Below, piece after piece: positions 16,868 through 24,589 of a DNA stretch of 64,000 nt. The stretch is from CANQBR01 sp964641395. Lineage in GTDB: Bacteria > Bacillota > Negativicutes > Acidaminococcales > Acidaminococcaceae. The notes below the pieces were generated by a model. The model was not told the DNA's origin. It worked only from the letters and a program-made list of their open reading frames with translations, and searched no databases. Positions within the stretch are counted from its first letter, which is position 1. Every line of letters starts with the position of its first letter. The position numbers were made by a program, and so were the translations under genes. The DNA lies in the NCBI GenBank assembly GCA_964641395.1, contig CAZXKQ010000003.1, positions 1 to 64,000 of the forward strand, in the 5' to 3' direction.

Positions 16868-18262
16868 ATGAGCGCTACCGTACTGATCACCGCCACCACC
16901 GGCTGCACCCGGCTGGCCCTGCTGGAAGAGGGCCGGCTGGCGGAGTACGCCCTGGAGCACGACGGGGGAGGCTTAGTGGGCAGCATCTTCAGCGCCAGGG
17001 TGGAGCGGGTGCTGCCCTCCCTCCAGGCGGCCTTCCTGGACCTGGGCTTGAGCCAGAACGGCTTCCTCTACCTGGAGAAGGGCAGTAAGCTTACAGAGGG
17101 CCAGCAGCTCTTGGTGCAGGTCAGCAAGGCGCCCCGGGGCAACAAGGGGCCCACCTGTACCAGGCAGCTGAGCCTGGCCGGCCGCTATGCGGTGCTCCTG
17201 GTAGGCAGCAGGCGGCTGGGCCTCTCTAAGAAGCTCACCGACAGCCAGACCAGGCAGCGGCTCAGCGCCCTCTACGCCCCCTATCTGGAGGCGGGCTACG
17301 GCCTGGTGGTGCGCACTGCCGCCCAAACTGCCAGCGACCAGGTGCTGCGCCAGGAGGTAGAGGCCCTGATAGGCGAGTACCAGGCCCTGGCGGCCCGCAG
17401 CCGCCTCAAAGGTGGGGGCGGCCTCCTCCACCGGGAGCTGAGCCTGCCCCTGCGGTTGGTGCGGGACTACGGCCAGGGCAGCCTGGAGCGGGTGGTGTGC
17501 GACCAAGCCTCCCTCTACCGGCGCCTGCAGGACCTGCTGGCCGACCTGCCGGAGGGGGAGCGGCCTGCCCTGGAGCTCTACCAGGGGAGGGAGCCCCTCT
17601 TCGCCTACGCCGGCCTGGAGGAGGAAGTGGCAGGCCTGACGGCCCGGCGGGTGGAGCTGCCGGGGGGAGGCTACCTGGTTATAGACCAAACCGAGGCCAT
17701 GACCATCATCGATGTGAACAGCGGCACCTATGCCGCCTCTCCCAACCTGGGGGAGACCAGCCGCCGCATCAACCTGGCTGCCGCCGCCGAGGTGGCCCGC
17801 CAGCTGCGGCTGCGGGACATAGGGGGCATCATCATCGTAGACTTTATCGATATGCGGCAGGGGGCCTACAAGGAAGAGCTGCTGGCCGCCCTGAGGGCCG
17901 CCCTGGCCCGGGACAGGATGCAGCCTAAGCTGGTAGAGCTCACCGCCCTGAACCTGGTGGAGCTGACTCGCAAGCAGGCCAGGCCCAGCCTCCTCCACAC
18001 CCTTACCGCCCCCTGCCCCGTCTGCGGCGGCAGCGGCCGGGTGCCCAGCCTGGCGGAGCTGGAGGAGCAGGTGAAGGAGAGGCTGGGCAGCCTCCTCAAG
18101 ACCGGCGGGGCCTCTAGGGAGTTGGAGCTGGTCTGCCACCCCTATCTGGCCCAGCACCTGCGGGGGGAGCTAAGGGCCCTGGAGCGGCAGTTCCACTGCT
18201 CCCTGAGCCTGCGGCAGGATGCCGGCCTGCCGCTGGCGGCCTTCCAGCTCCTAGGCCGCTAG
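16868..18262 (+). CDS. rng: Ribonuclease G/E family endoribonuclease
   Basis: A 464-residue RNase G. An N-terminal S1-like part (FSARVERVLPSLQAAFLDLG) is followed by the RNase H-like catalytic core with DVNSGTY and IIIVDFIDM, whose aspartates bind the catalytic metal. The zinc-link CPVCGGSGR needed for dimerisation is near residue 380. It lacks the long C-terminal scaffold of RNase E, so it fits the short RNase G class that trims 5' ends of 16S rRNA and some mRNAs. Monocistronic, with its own promoter and AAAGGAG site. Confidence 0.93.
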   Translation: MSATVLITATTGCTRLALLEEGRLAEYALEHDGGGLVGSIFSARVERVLPSLQAAFLDLGLSQNGFLYLEKGSKLTEGQQLLVQVSKAPRGNKGPTCTRQLSLAGRYAVLLVGSRRLGLSKKLTDSQTRQRLSALYAPYLEAGYGLVVRTAAQTASDQVLRQEVEALIGEYQALAARSRLKGGGGLLHRELSLPLRLVRDYGQGSLERVVCDQASLYRRLQDLLADLPEGERPALELYQGREPLFAYAGLEEEVAGLTARRVELPGGGYLVIDQTEAMTIIDVNSGTYAASPNLGETSRRINLAAAAEVARQLRLRDIGGIIIVDFIDMRQGAYKEELLAALRAALARDRMQPKLVELTALNLVELTRKQARPSLLHTLTAPCPVCGGSGRVPSLAELEEQVKERLGSLLKTGGASRELELVCHPYLAQHLRGELRALERQFHCSLSLRQDAGLPLAAFQLLGR

Positions 18263-18284
18263 GAGGCCTCCCTCCTATTACGCC

Positions 18285-18313
18285 TTGTATAGTTCTGGCT
18301 TTTGGAGTATAAT
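18285..18313 (+). promoter_or_regulatory. Promoter of the site-2 protease operon
   Basis: TTGTAT at 18285-18290, 17-base spacer, consensus TATAAT at 18308-18313; the leader is about 95 nt. Confidence 0.78.
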
Positions 18314-18409
18314 ATAAAATGACTTGGTATAGCTATCTTGCCCATATCCGACCCTCCCAGGGGGCTGCCAGAGGTTGGCCCTGGGGCCGGGGTTGGTGAA
18401 AGGAAGCTT

Positions 18410-19039
18410 ATGTTTAACGGTTTCGACTTTGCCAGCATGGTCTTTCGCATACCGGCCCTGCTGCTGGCCATCTCCATCCACGAATACGCCCACGCCCAGT
18501 GCGCGGACAGCCTGGGGGATCCCACCCCGCGGCTCATGGGCCGGCTGACCCTCAACCCTTTGGCCCATCTGGACCCTATCGGGGCCCTGCTGCTGGTGGT
18601 CTGCGGCTTCGGCTGGGCTAAGCCGGTAGCCATCAACTTAAACAACATCTATCCCCGCCGGGCCGGCCTGATCAAGGTGTCGGTGGCCGGGGTGGCTGCC
18701 AACCTCTTCCTCTGCTTTTTGGCCGCCTTCCTCATGGCCCTCACCAGCCGGCTGGGCCTGTTAGGGGACAGTCTGTACCGCTTCTTTCTCTGGTTGCAGC
18801 TTTACAACGTGTGGTTCGCCTTCTTCAACCTTATACCCATCCCGCCCTTGGACGGCTACCGTCTGCTGATGGAGCTGCTGCCGGGCCGGCTGGCCTGGTC
18901 CTTTGACAACTTCGTCAGCCGCTTCGGCCTCTGGCTGCTGCTGGCCCTGGTGATCTCCGGCCTCATGGGCTGGCTCATCAACCCGCCGGCCAGGCTCTTC
19001 ATGCTGTTGGTGAACCGCCTCCTGGGCCTTATCTTTTAA
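18410..19039 (+). CDS. Site-2 protease family membrane metalloprotease
   Basis: A 209-residue polytopic protein of the short M50 (YwhC-like) group. The zinc-binding HEYAH is near residue 25 and the second metal-ligand motif NLIPIPPLDG near 140. Start at 18410 follows GAAAGGA; an upstream in-frame ATG at 18338 would add 24 Pro/Gly-rich residues. Members cut substrates inside the membrane; the substrate here is unknown. It heads the trpS-scpA-scpB-rluB run, an order common in Firmicutes. Confidence 0.92.
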   Translation: MFNGFDFASMVFRIPALLLAISIHEYAHAQCADSLGDPTPRLMGRLTLNPLAHLDPIGALLLVVCGFGWAKPVAINLNNIYPRRAGLIKVSVAGVAANLFLCFLAAFLMALTSRLGLLGDSLYRFFLWLQLYNVWFAFFNLIPIPPLDGYRLLMELLPGRLAWSFDNFVSRFGLWLLLALVISGLMGWLINPPARLFMLLVNRLLGLIF

Positions 19040-19068
19040 CTATACTCGCCGTAAAGGGGTTTTTATTC

Positions 19069-20061
19069 ATGAGCAAAGGCAGAATCTTCAGCGGCATGCA
19101 GCCTTCCGGCCGCTTCCACTTGGGCAATTACATGGGGGCCTTGGAGAACTGGGTGCGCTTACAGCATGAGTACGAGTGCTTCTTCGCCATCGTCGACCTC
19201 CACGCCCTCACCTCCAGCTACGCTGACACCTCGGCCCTGCAGGACAACATCCAGCAAATGGCCATCGACTGGCTCAGCGCCGGCCTGGATCCGGAGCGGA
19301 ACGTGATCTTCCTCCAAAGCCACGTCCAGGAACACGCGGAGCTGGCCCTGCTCCTAGGCATGCTCACCCCCCTCTCCTGGCTGGAGCGGGTGCCCACCTA
19401 TAAGGACAAGCTGCGGGATCTGGAGGACAGCGGCAAGGACCTCCACACTTACGGCTTCCTAGGCTACCCGGTGCTGATGGCCGCCGACATCATCCTCTAC
19501 AAGGCCACCCGGGTGCCGGTAGGGGAGGATCAGAGCGCCCACTTGGAGCTGACCAGGGAGATAGTGCGCCGCTTCAATTATATCTACAAGAAAGAAGTGT
19601 TCCCGGAGCCCCAGGCGGTGTTCTCCAAGGCCAAGGTGCTGCCGGGCATCGACGGCCGCAAGATGAGCAAGTCCTACGGCAACACCATCCCCTTCGGGGC
19701 CTCCCCGGAAGAGCTGTGGGAGCGGGTGCGGCAGATGACCACCGACCCGGCCCGGATCCGCAAGACGGACCCCGGCCACCCGGAGGTGTGCATCGTCTAC
19801 CAGTTCCAGAAGGTCTTCAACGAAGGGGAGGTGGCGGACCTCACCGGCAAGTGCCAGGCAGGGGAGATAGGTTGCATGCAGTGCAAACGCTGCCTGGCGG
19901 CCAGGATGAATGAGCTGCTGGCCCACATCCACGCCCGCCGCAAAGAGCTGGAGGCCAGGCCCGGCTACATCAAGGAAGTGCTGGAGTACGGCAACCAGCG
20001 GGCCAAGAAGGTGGCCCAAGCCAATATGGCGGAGATCCGCCAGGCCATGAACGTCCTCTAA
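19069..20061 (+). CDS. trpS: Tryptophanyl-tRNA synthetase
   Basis: A 330-residue class I synthetase. The HIGH-like motif is PSGRFHLGNY near residue 13 and KMSKS is GRKMSKSYGNT near 200. Length is normal for bacterial TrpRS. Only 29 bases separate it from the preceding gene, so there is no room for a T-box leader of the kind many Firmicute trpS genes carry. Confidence 0.97.
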   Translation: MSKGRIFSGMQPSGRFHLGNYMGALENWVRLQHEYECFFAIVDLHALTSSYADTSALQDNIQQMAIDWLSAGLDPERNVIFLQSHVQEHAELALLLGMLTPLSWLERVPTYKDKLRDLEDSGKDLHTYGFLGYPVLMAADIILYKATRVPVGEDQSAHLELTREIVRRFNYIYKKEVFPEPQAVFSKAKVLPGIDGRKMSKSYGNTIPFGASPEELWERVRQMTTDPARIRKTDPGHPEVCIVYQFQKVFNEGEVADLTGKCQAGEIGCMQCKRCLAARMNELLAHIHARRKELEARPGYIKEVLEYGNQRAKKVAQANMAEIRQAMNVL

Positions 20062-20062
20062 G

Positions 20063-20782
20063 ATGGCCCTTTCCGTAAAGGTCCAGGCCTTTGAAGGGCC
20101 CCTCGACCTTTTATTAGAACTAATAGAAAAAAACAAGCTGGATATCTACGACATACCTATGGCGGAGGTCTGCCAGCAGTACCTGGACGCCCTGGCCCAG
20201 CTGCCGGTCTTCGACATGGAGCTGGGCAGCGAGTTCCTGCTGCTGGCTTCCACCCTCCTCTACATCAAGTCCCGCCTCCTGCTGCCTAAGGAGGCCGCCC
20301 AGGGAGAAGAGGAGGAAGAGGATCCCAGGGAGAGGCTGGTGGCCATGCTGCTGGAATACCGGCGCTTTAAGGAGCTGGCCGGCCGGCTGCGGGACTGCCA
20401 ACGGGCGGCGGCCGCCTCCTTCAGCCGTCCCGCCCTCTTCGACGGGCTGGGGGAGAGAACCCTGGCCCCCCTGCCCCTGGCCCAGCTGCTCCAGGCCTTA
20501 GCCGGGCTTTTAGAGCAGCCGGAGCAGGTCTTAGGCTACATAGAGCCCCAATCCTACAGCGTAGAGGAGAAGATGCAGCAGATCCTGGGCCTTTTGCGGC
20601 AGGCAGGCCAGGGCCTGGACTTTCGGGACCTGTGCTCCAGCGGCTCCCAAGCTGAAAAGGTGGCCTGCTTCTTAGGGGTGCTGGAGCTGCTGCGCTTACA
20701 GGCGGTGCGGATTAGCCAGAGCCAGGCCTTCGGGCCTATCTACATATTCCCCAAGGAGATAGAGGATGGAAAGAGAGCCTAA
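20063..20782 (+). CDS. scpA: Segregation and condensation protein A
   Basis: A 239-residue kleisin that bridges SMC heads in the SMC-ScpAB condensin. FEGPLDLLLELIEKNKLDIYDIPM at the N-terminus is diagnostic. Residues 75-85 are a Glu-rich linker. Starts one base after the trpS stop and overlaps scpB by 17 bases, so the two are translationally coupled. Confidence 0.96.
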   Translation: MALSVKVQAFEGPLDLLLELIEKNKLDIYDIPMAEVCQQYLDALAQLPVFDMELGSEFLLLASTLLYIKSRLLLPKEAAQGEEEEEDPRERLVAMLLEYRRFKELAGRLRDCQRAAAASFSRPALFDGLGERTLAPLPLAQLLQALAGLLEQPEQVLGYIEPQSYSVEEKMQQILGLLRQAGQGLDFRDLCSSGSQAEKVACFLGVLELLRLQAVRISQSQAFGPIYIFPKEIEDGKRA

Positions 20783-21338
20783 GGGTACCCTGGCCGCCTT
20801 GGAGGGCCTGCTCTTTGCCGCAGGGGAGCCTCTGAGCGTGGCCCAGCTGGCCCAGCTCCTGGAGGTGGAGCGGCCCACGGTGTGGCAGCTCCTGGAAGAA
20901 CTGAAGACGGCCTATGCCCAGCCGGAGCGGGGCCTGACCCTGCGGGAGGTGGCCGAGGGGGTGCAGCTGGTGACCAAGCCGGAGCTCTATCCCCTCCTGT
21001 CCCGGCTGAGCAGGAACAGGGAGGTGCGGCTGTCTAACGCCGCCCTGGAAACCCTGGCCATAGTGGCCTACAAGCAGCCGGTGACCCGCTCCGAGATGGA
21101 GGCCATCAGGGGGGTCAGCGTAGACGGGGTGGTGAACACCCTGCTGGACCTGGGCCTGATCTGCGAGGCGGGCCGCAAGCAGGCCCTGGGCAAGCCCCTG
21201 CTCTACGCCACCACGGCTAAATTCTTAGAACTTTTCGGCCTCAAGAACCTGGCCTCCCTGCCGGGCCTGGACAGCTTTGCGGCAGGACAGGGGGTAGAGG
21301 CGGAGGCGGTAAGCCTCTTTAGCGAGCACGAGGACTAG
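20766..21338 (+). CDS. scpB: Segregation and condensation protein B
   Basis: A 190-residue tandem winged-helix protein that binds the ScpA kleisin as a dimer. LEGLLFAAGEPLS at the start and ETLAIVAYKQPVTRSEMEAIRGVSVDGVV are family signatures. The ATG lies within the 3' end of scpA, and rluB follows after one base. Confidence 0.96.
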   Translation: MEREPKGTLAALEGLLFAAGEPLSVAQLAQLLEVERPTVWQLLEELKTAYAQPERGLTLREVAEGVQLVTKPELYPLLSRLSRNREVRLSNAALETLAIVAYKQPVTRSEMEAIRGVSVDGVVNTLLDLGLICEAGRKQALGKPLLYATTAKFLELFGLKNLASLPGLDSFAAGQGVEAEAVSLFSEHED

Positions 21339-21339
21339 T

Positions 21340-22062
21340 ATGGAAGAACGTTTACAAAAGCTGCTGGCTGCGGCAGGGGTGGCCTCCCGCCGGGAGGCGG
21401 AGAAGCTGATCACCGCCGGGCGGGTGCAGGTCAACGGCCAGGTGATAACCGAGCTAGGCTATAAGTGCGGCCCTAGGAGCCGCATCAGCGTGGACGGCAA
21501 GGCCGTCAAGCAGGAGCAGAAGGCCTACTACCTGTTCAACAAGCCCAAGGGGGTAGTCACCACCATGGAGGACCCCCAGGGCCGGCCCTGCATCGCCACC
21601 TATGTGAAGCAGCTGGGGCAGCGGGTCTATCCCGTAGGCCGGCTGGACTACAACACCGAAGGCCTCCTCCTCCTCACCAATGACGGAGCCCTGGCCCAGG
21701 CCCTGACCCACCCCAGCCGCCGGGTAGGCAAGACCTACACGGTGCGGGTGAAGGGCCTGATGGAGGATGGGGATTTAGACAGGCTGAGGCTGGGGGTGCG
21801 GTTGGAAGACGGCCCCACCGCCCCGGCCGTTACCGAGCTGCTGAACCGGGACAGGGTGAAGGGCCTCACCCAGTTCAACCTGACCATCTACGAGGGCCGC
21901 AACCGCCAGGTGCGGCGGATGTGCGAAGCCCTGGGCTTCCTGGTGCGGGACCTGCGCCGCATCCGCCTAGGCCCCCTCACCCTGCAGGGCACCCCCCGGG
22001 GCAGGCTGCGCCCCCTGTCTGAAGCAGAGGTGGCCGCCCTCTACCAGGCGGCCGGCCTATGA
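21340..22062 (+). CDS. rluB: Ribosomal large subunit pseudouridine synthase B
   Basis: A 240-residue RsuA/RluB-family enzyme. An N-terminal S4 RNA-binding domain (RLQKLLAAAGVASRREAEKLI) is followed by the catalytic GRLDYNTEGLLLLTNDG with its aspartate and by EGRNRQVRRM. Placement after scpAB is the standard Firmicute position of rluB, which modifies 23S rRNA near position 2605. Overlaps the next gene by four bases. Confidence 0.93.
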   Translation: MEERLQKLLAAAGVASRREAEKLITAGRVQVNGQVITELGYKCGPRSRISVDGKAVKQEQKAYYLFNKPKGVVTTMEDPQGRPCIATYVKQLGQRVYPVGRLDYNTEGLLLLTNDGALAQALTHPSRRVGKTYTVRVKGLMEDGDLDRLRLGVRLEDGPTAPAVTELLNRDRVKGLTQFNLTIYEGRNRQVRRMCEALGFLVRDLRRIRLGPLTLQGTPRGRLRPLSEAEVAALYQAAGL

Positions 22063-23297
22063 AGCAGGTGCTGATCATCGGGGCGGGGGCGGCCGGCCTC
22101 TTAGCCGGCATCGCCGCTGCCCAGGCAGGGGCCCAGTGCCTGTTGCTGGAAAAGATGGAGCGGCCGGGGAAGAAGCTGCTGATCACCGGCAAGGGCCGCT
22201 GCAACCTCACCAATAACTGCGATATAGAGGGCTTCATTGCCAACCTGCCAGGGAACGGCCGCTTCCTCTACAGCGCCCTGCAGCGCTTTGACAACCAGGC
22301 CCTGTTAGATCTCTTACACCAGGCGGGCCTGGCCACCAAGGTGGAGCGGGGCGGCCGGGTCTTTCCCCTCAGCGACCGCTCCCAGGAGGTGGTAGACACC
22401 CTGCTAGGCCTGTACCAGGGCCTAGGGGGGAGGCTGCTCCTGGACTGTCCGGTGAGGAAGATCCTGGTCCAGGAGGGCAGGGTGCTGGGGGTGGAAAGCA
22501 AGGCGGGGGCCTTTAGGGCTTCGGCGGTGATCCTGGCCGCCGGGGGCTCCACCTATCCCGGCACCGGCTCCGACGGAGACGGGGTGCGGCTGGCCTGTGC
22601 CGTAGGGCATAGGGCCACCCCCCTGCTGCCCAGCCTGGTGCCCCTGGAGAGCCCGGACGAGGCAGTGTGGGAGCTGCAGGGCCTGGCCCTGCGGAACGTC
22701 ACCGCCAGCCTCTACTGGGGCGGCCGGGTGCGGGCCCAGGAGTTCGGCGAGCTCCTCTTCACCCACTTCGGCCTCTCCGGCCCCATCATCCTGCGACTCA
22801 GCCGCCTGGCGGCCCAGGCCCTGGCCCGGGGAGAGGAGCCGGAGGTGGTCATCGACCTGAAGCCGGCCCTGAGCTTGGAAAAATTAGACCTGCGGCTGCA
22901 ACGGGACTTCGCCCTTTACAGCCGGAAGCAGGTGAAGACAGGCTTGAAGGACCTCCTCCCCTCCAGCCTCATCCCCCTGGTCTGCGACCGGGCCTACCTG
23001 GACAGGGAGAAGTACATCCACCAGCTCAGCAGGAAGGAGAGGCAGCGCTTAGGCGCCACCCTGAAGGGGCTGGGGATAGAGATAAGCGGCACCAGGCCCC
23101 TGGCGGAGGCCATCGTCACCCAGGGGGGCGTGGTACTGAAGGAAGTGGAGCCTAAGACCATGGCTTCCAAGCTGGTCCGGGGCCTCTACCTGGCGGGAGA
23201 GGTGCTGGACGTAGACGGTTATACAGGGGGTTACAACCTCCAGGGGGCCTTTTCCAGCGGCTGGACGGCCGGCTGGGCGGCGGCCCAGGAGGGTTAG
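22059..23297 (+). CDS. HI0933/YhiN-type flavoprotein oxidoreductase
   Basis: A 412-residue FAD-binding protein of the HI0933 (YhiN, BaiN-like) family. It has the N-terminal dinucleotide fold GAGAAGLLAGIAAAQAG, GKGRCNLTNNC, ATGGSTYPGTGSDG-like AAGGSTYPGTGSDG and the C-terminal GLYLAGEVLDVDGYTGGYNLQ. The family's cellular substrate is mostly unknown; one gut member reduces bile acid intermediates. The ATGA overlap with rluB and the closeness of cmk suggest transcription with the housekeeping run. Confidence 0.9.
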   Translation: MKQVLIIGAGAAGLLAGIAAAQAGAQCLLLEKMERPGKKLLITGKGRCNLTNNCDIEGFIANLPGNGRFLYSALQRFDNQALLDLLHQAGLATKVERGGRVFPLSDRSQEVVDTLLGLYQGLGGRLLLDCPVRKILVQEGRVLGVESKAGAFRASAVILAAGGSTYPGTGSDGDGVRLACAVGHRATPLLPSLVPLESPDEAVWELQGLALRNVTASLYWGGRVRAQEFGELLFTHFGLSGPIILRLSRLAAQALARGEEPEVVIDLKPALSLEKLDLRLQRDFALYSRKQVKTGLKDLLPSSLIPLVCDRAYLDREKYIHQLSRKERQRLGATLKGLGIEISGTRPLAEAIVTQGGVVLKEVEPKTMASKLVRGLYLAGEVLDVDGYTGGYNLQGAFSSGWTAGWAAAQEG

Positions 23298-23309
23298 AAA
23301 GGCAGCGAG

Positions 23310-23990
23310 ATGAAGGGTTTAGTAGTAGCCATCGACGGACCGGCAGGGGCTGGCAAGAGCACCATCGCCAAACTGGCGGCGGAGCGGCTGGGTTATGCCT
23401 ATATCGACACCGGCGCCATGTACAGGGCGGTGACCCTGGCCTTTTTAGAGAGCGGCCGGCCCTTTGATCCGGCCTTTATCAGCCGGCTGGCCCAGGAGGC
23501 AGAGCTCTGTTTCAAGCCGGAGGCCGGGGTGAACCGGGTCTACCTGGAGGGCCGGGAGGTGACGGAGGCCATCCGCAGCCGGGAAGTGACCGGCGCGGTA
23601 TCGGCAGTGGCCGCCCTAGCCCAGGTGCGGGAGGCCTTGGTGGAGCAGCAGCGGCGGCTGCTGCAGCAGGGCTCCGTCATCATGGACGGCCGGGACATCG
23701 GCACCGTGGTCTACCCCCAGGCCCAGGTGAAGGTCTTCCTCACCGCCAGCGTGGCAGAAAGGGCCCGCCGCCGCTACCTGGAGCGGCAGGCCAAGGGGGA
23801 AGAGGTAGACCTAGAGGAATTGCAGAAGGAAATAATTAGGCGGGACGAGGCCGACGCCTCAAGGGCCGTAGGACCCTTGAAGCAGGCCCCCGACGCCCTC
23901 TATTTAGATACCTCCCACATGAGCATAGAGGAGGTGGCCGCCTACATCGTAGGCCTGGTACAGTCGGCAGAGAAGGAAGCAGACCGTTAA
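23310..23990 (+). CDS. cmk: Cytidylate kinase
   Basis: A 226-residue (d)CMP kinase. P-loop GPAGAGKST near residue 10, YIDTGAMYRAVT, and DGRDIGTVV are all present. Makes CDP and dCDP for nucleotide recycling. Overlaps plsC by one base (TAATG), and the order cmk-plsC-ispH/rpsA is conserved in Clostridia and Negativicutes. Confidence 0.96.
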   Translation: MKGLVVAIDGPAGAGKSTIAKLAAERLGYAYIDTGAMYRAVTLAFLESGRPFDPAFISRLAQEAELCFKPEAGVNRVYLEGREVTEAIRSREVTGAVSAVAALAQVREALVEQQRRLLQQGSVIMDGRDIGTVVYPQAQVKVFLTASVAERARRRYLERQAKGEEVDLEELQKEIIRRDEADASRAVGPLKQAPDALYLDTSHMSIEEVAAYIVGLVQSAEKEADR

Positions 23991-24589
23991 TGGTTTATAA
24001 GTTTTTAAAAGTACTCCTATACGGCATCTTCAGGGTGCTGTTCCGCCTAGACATCAAAGGGGAGGAGCATATACCCCTCCGCGGGGCCACGGTGATAGCC
24101 AGCAACCACATCAGCCTGCTGGATCCCCCGGTCCTAGGGGTGGCGGCCACCCGCAAGGTCCACTTCATGGCTAAGAAAGAATTGTTCGTGCCGGTGCTGG
24201 GCAGCTTCTACCGCTACCTGGGGGCCTTCCCCGTGCAGCGGGGCGGGGCGGACCGGGTGGCCATCAAGCACGGCCTGGAGCTTTTGCGAGGCGGCCACTG
24301 CCTGGCCATCTTTCCCGAGGGCACCCGCAGCAAGACAGGGCTGCTGGGGAAGGCGGAGCCCGGGGCCCTGCTGATGGCAGGGAAGACCAACGCCTGCATC
24401 GTGCCTGCCTGCGTCCTAGGCACGGACCTGATCCGCAGCGGCAGGCTGTGGCCCAAGGTGAAGGTGCGCTTCGGCCCGCCCCTCTACTTTCCCCAGGGCG
24501 GGCTGACCAAGGAGATCCTGCGGGAGCACACAGACGCCTTGATGGAGCGGATAGCCGCCCTGCAGAAGGAGGCCCGGGATGAAGGTTAG
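23990..24589 (+). CDS. plsC: 1-acyl-sn-glycerol-3-phosphate acyltransferase
   Basis: A 199-residue PlsC-like enzyme. The catalytic HX4D is NHISLLD near residue 37-42 and the substrate-binding FPEGTRSKTG lies near residue 105. A hydrophobic N-terminus suggests membrane attachment. Makes phosphatidic acid. Its last bases overlap the start of the next gene. Confidence 0.92.
   Translation: MVYKFLKVLLYGIFRVLFRLDIKGEEHIPLRGATVIASNHISLLDPPVLGVAATRKVHFMAKKELFVPVLGSFYRYLGAFPVQRGGADRVAIKHGLELLRGGHCLAIFPEGTRSKTGLLGKAEPGALLMAGKTNACIVPACVLGTDLIRSGRLWPKVKVRFGPPLYFPQGGLTKEILREHTDALMERIAALQKEARDEG

Noticed and set aside
16973..18157. Long open frames antisense to the RNase G gene
   Set aside because: GC-rich coding DNA gives long antisense frames. 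The plus strand has all RNase G motifs, a promoter and a ribosome-binding site.
19040..19068. Possible T-box before trpS
   Set aside because: The gap is 29 bases, too short for a T-box leader.
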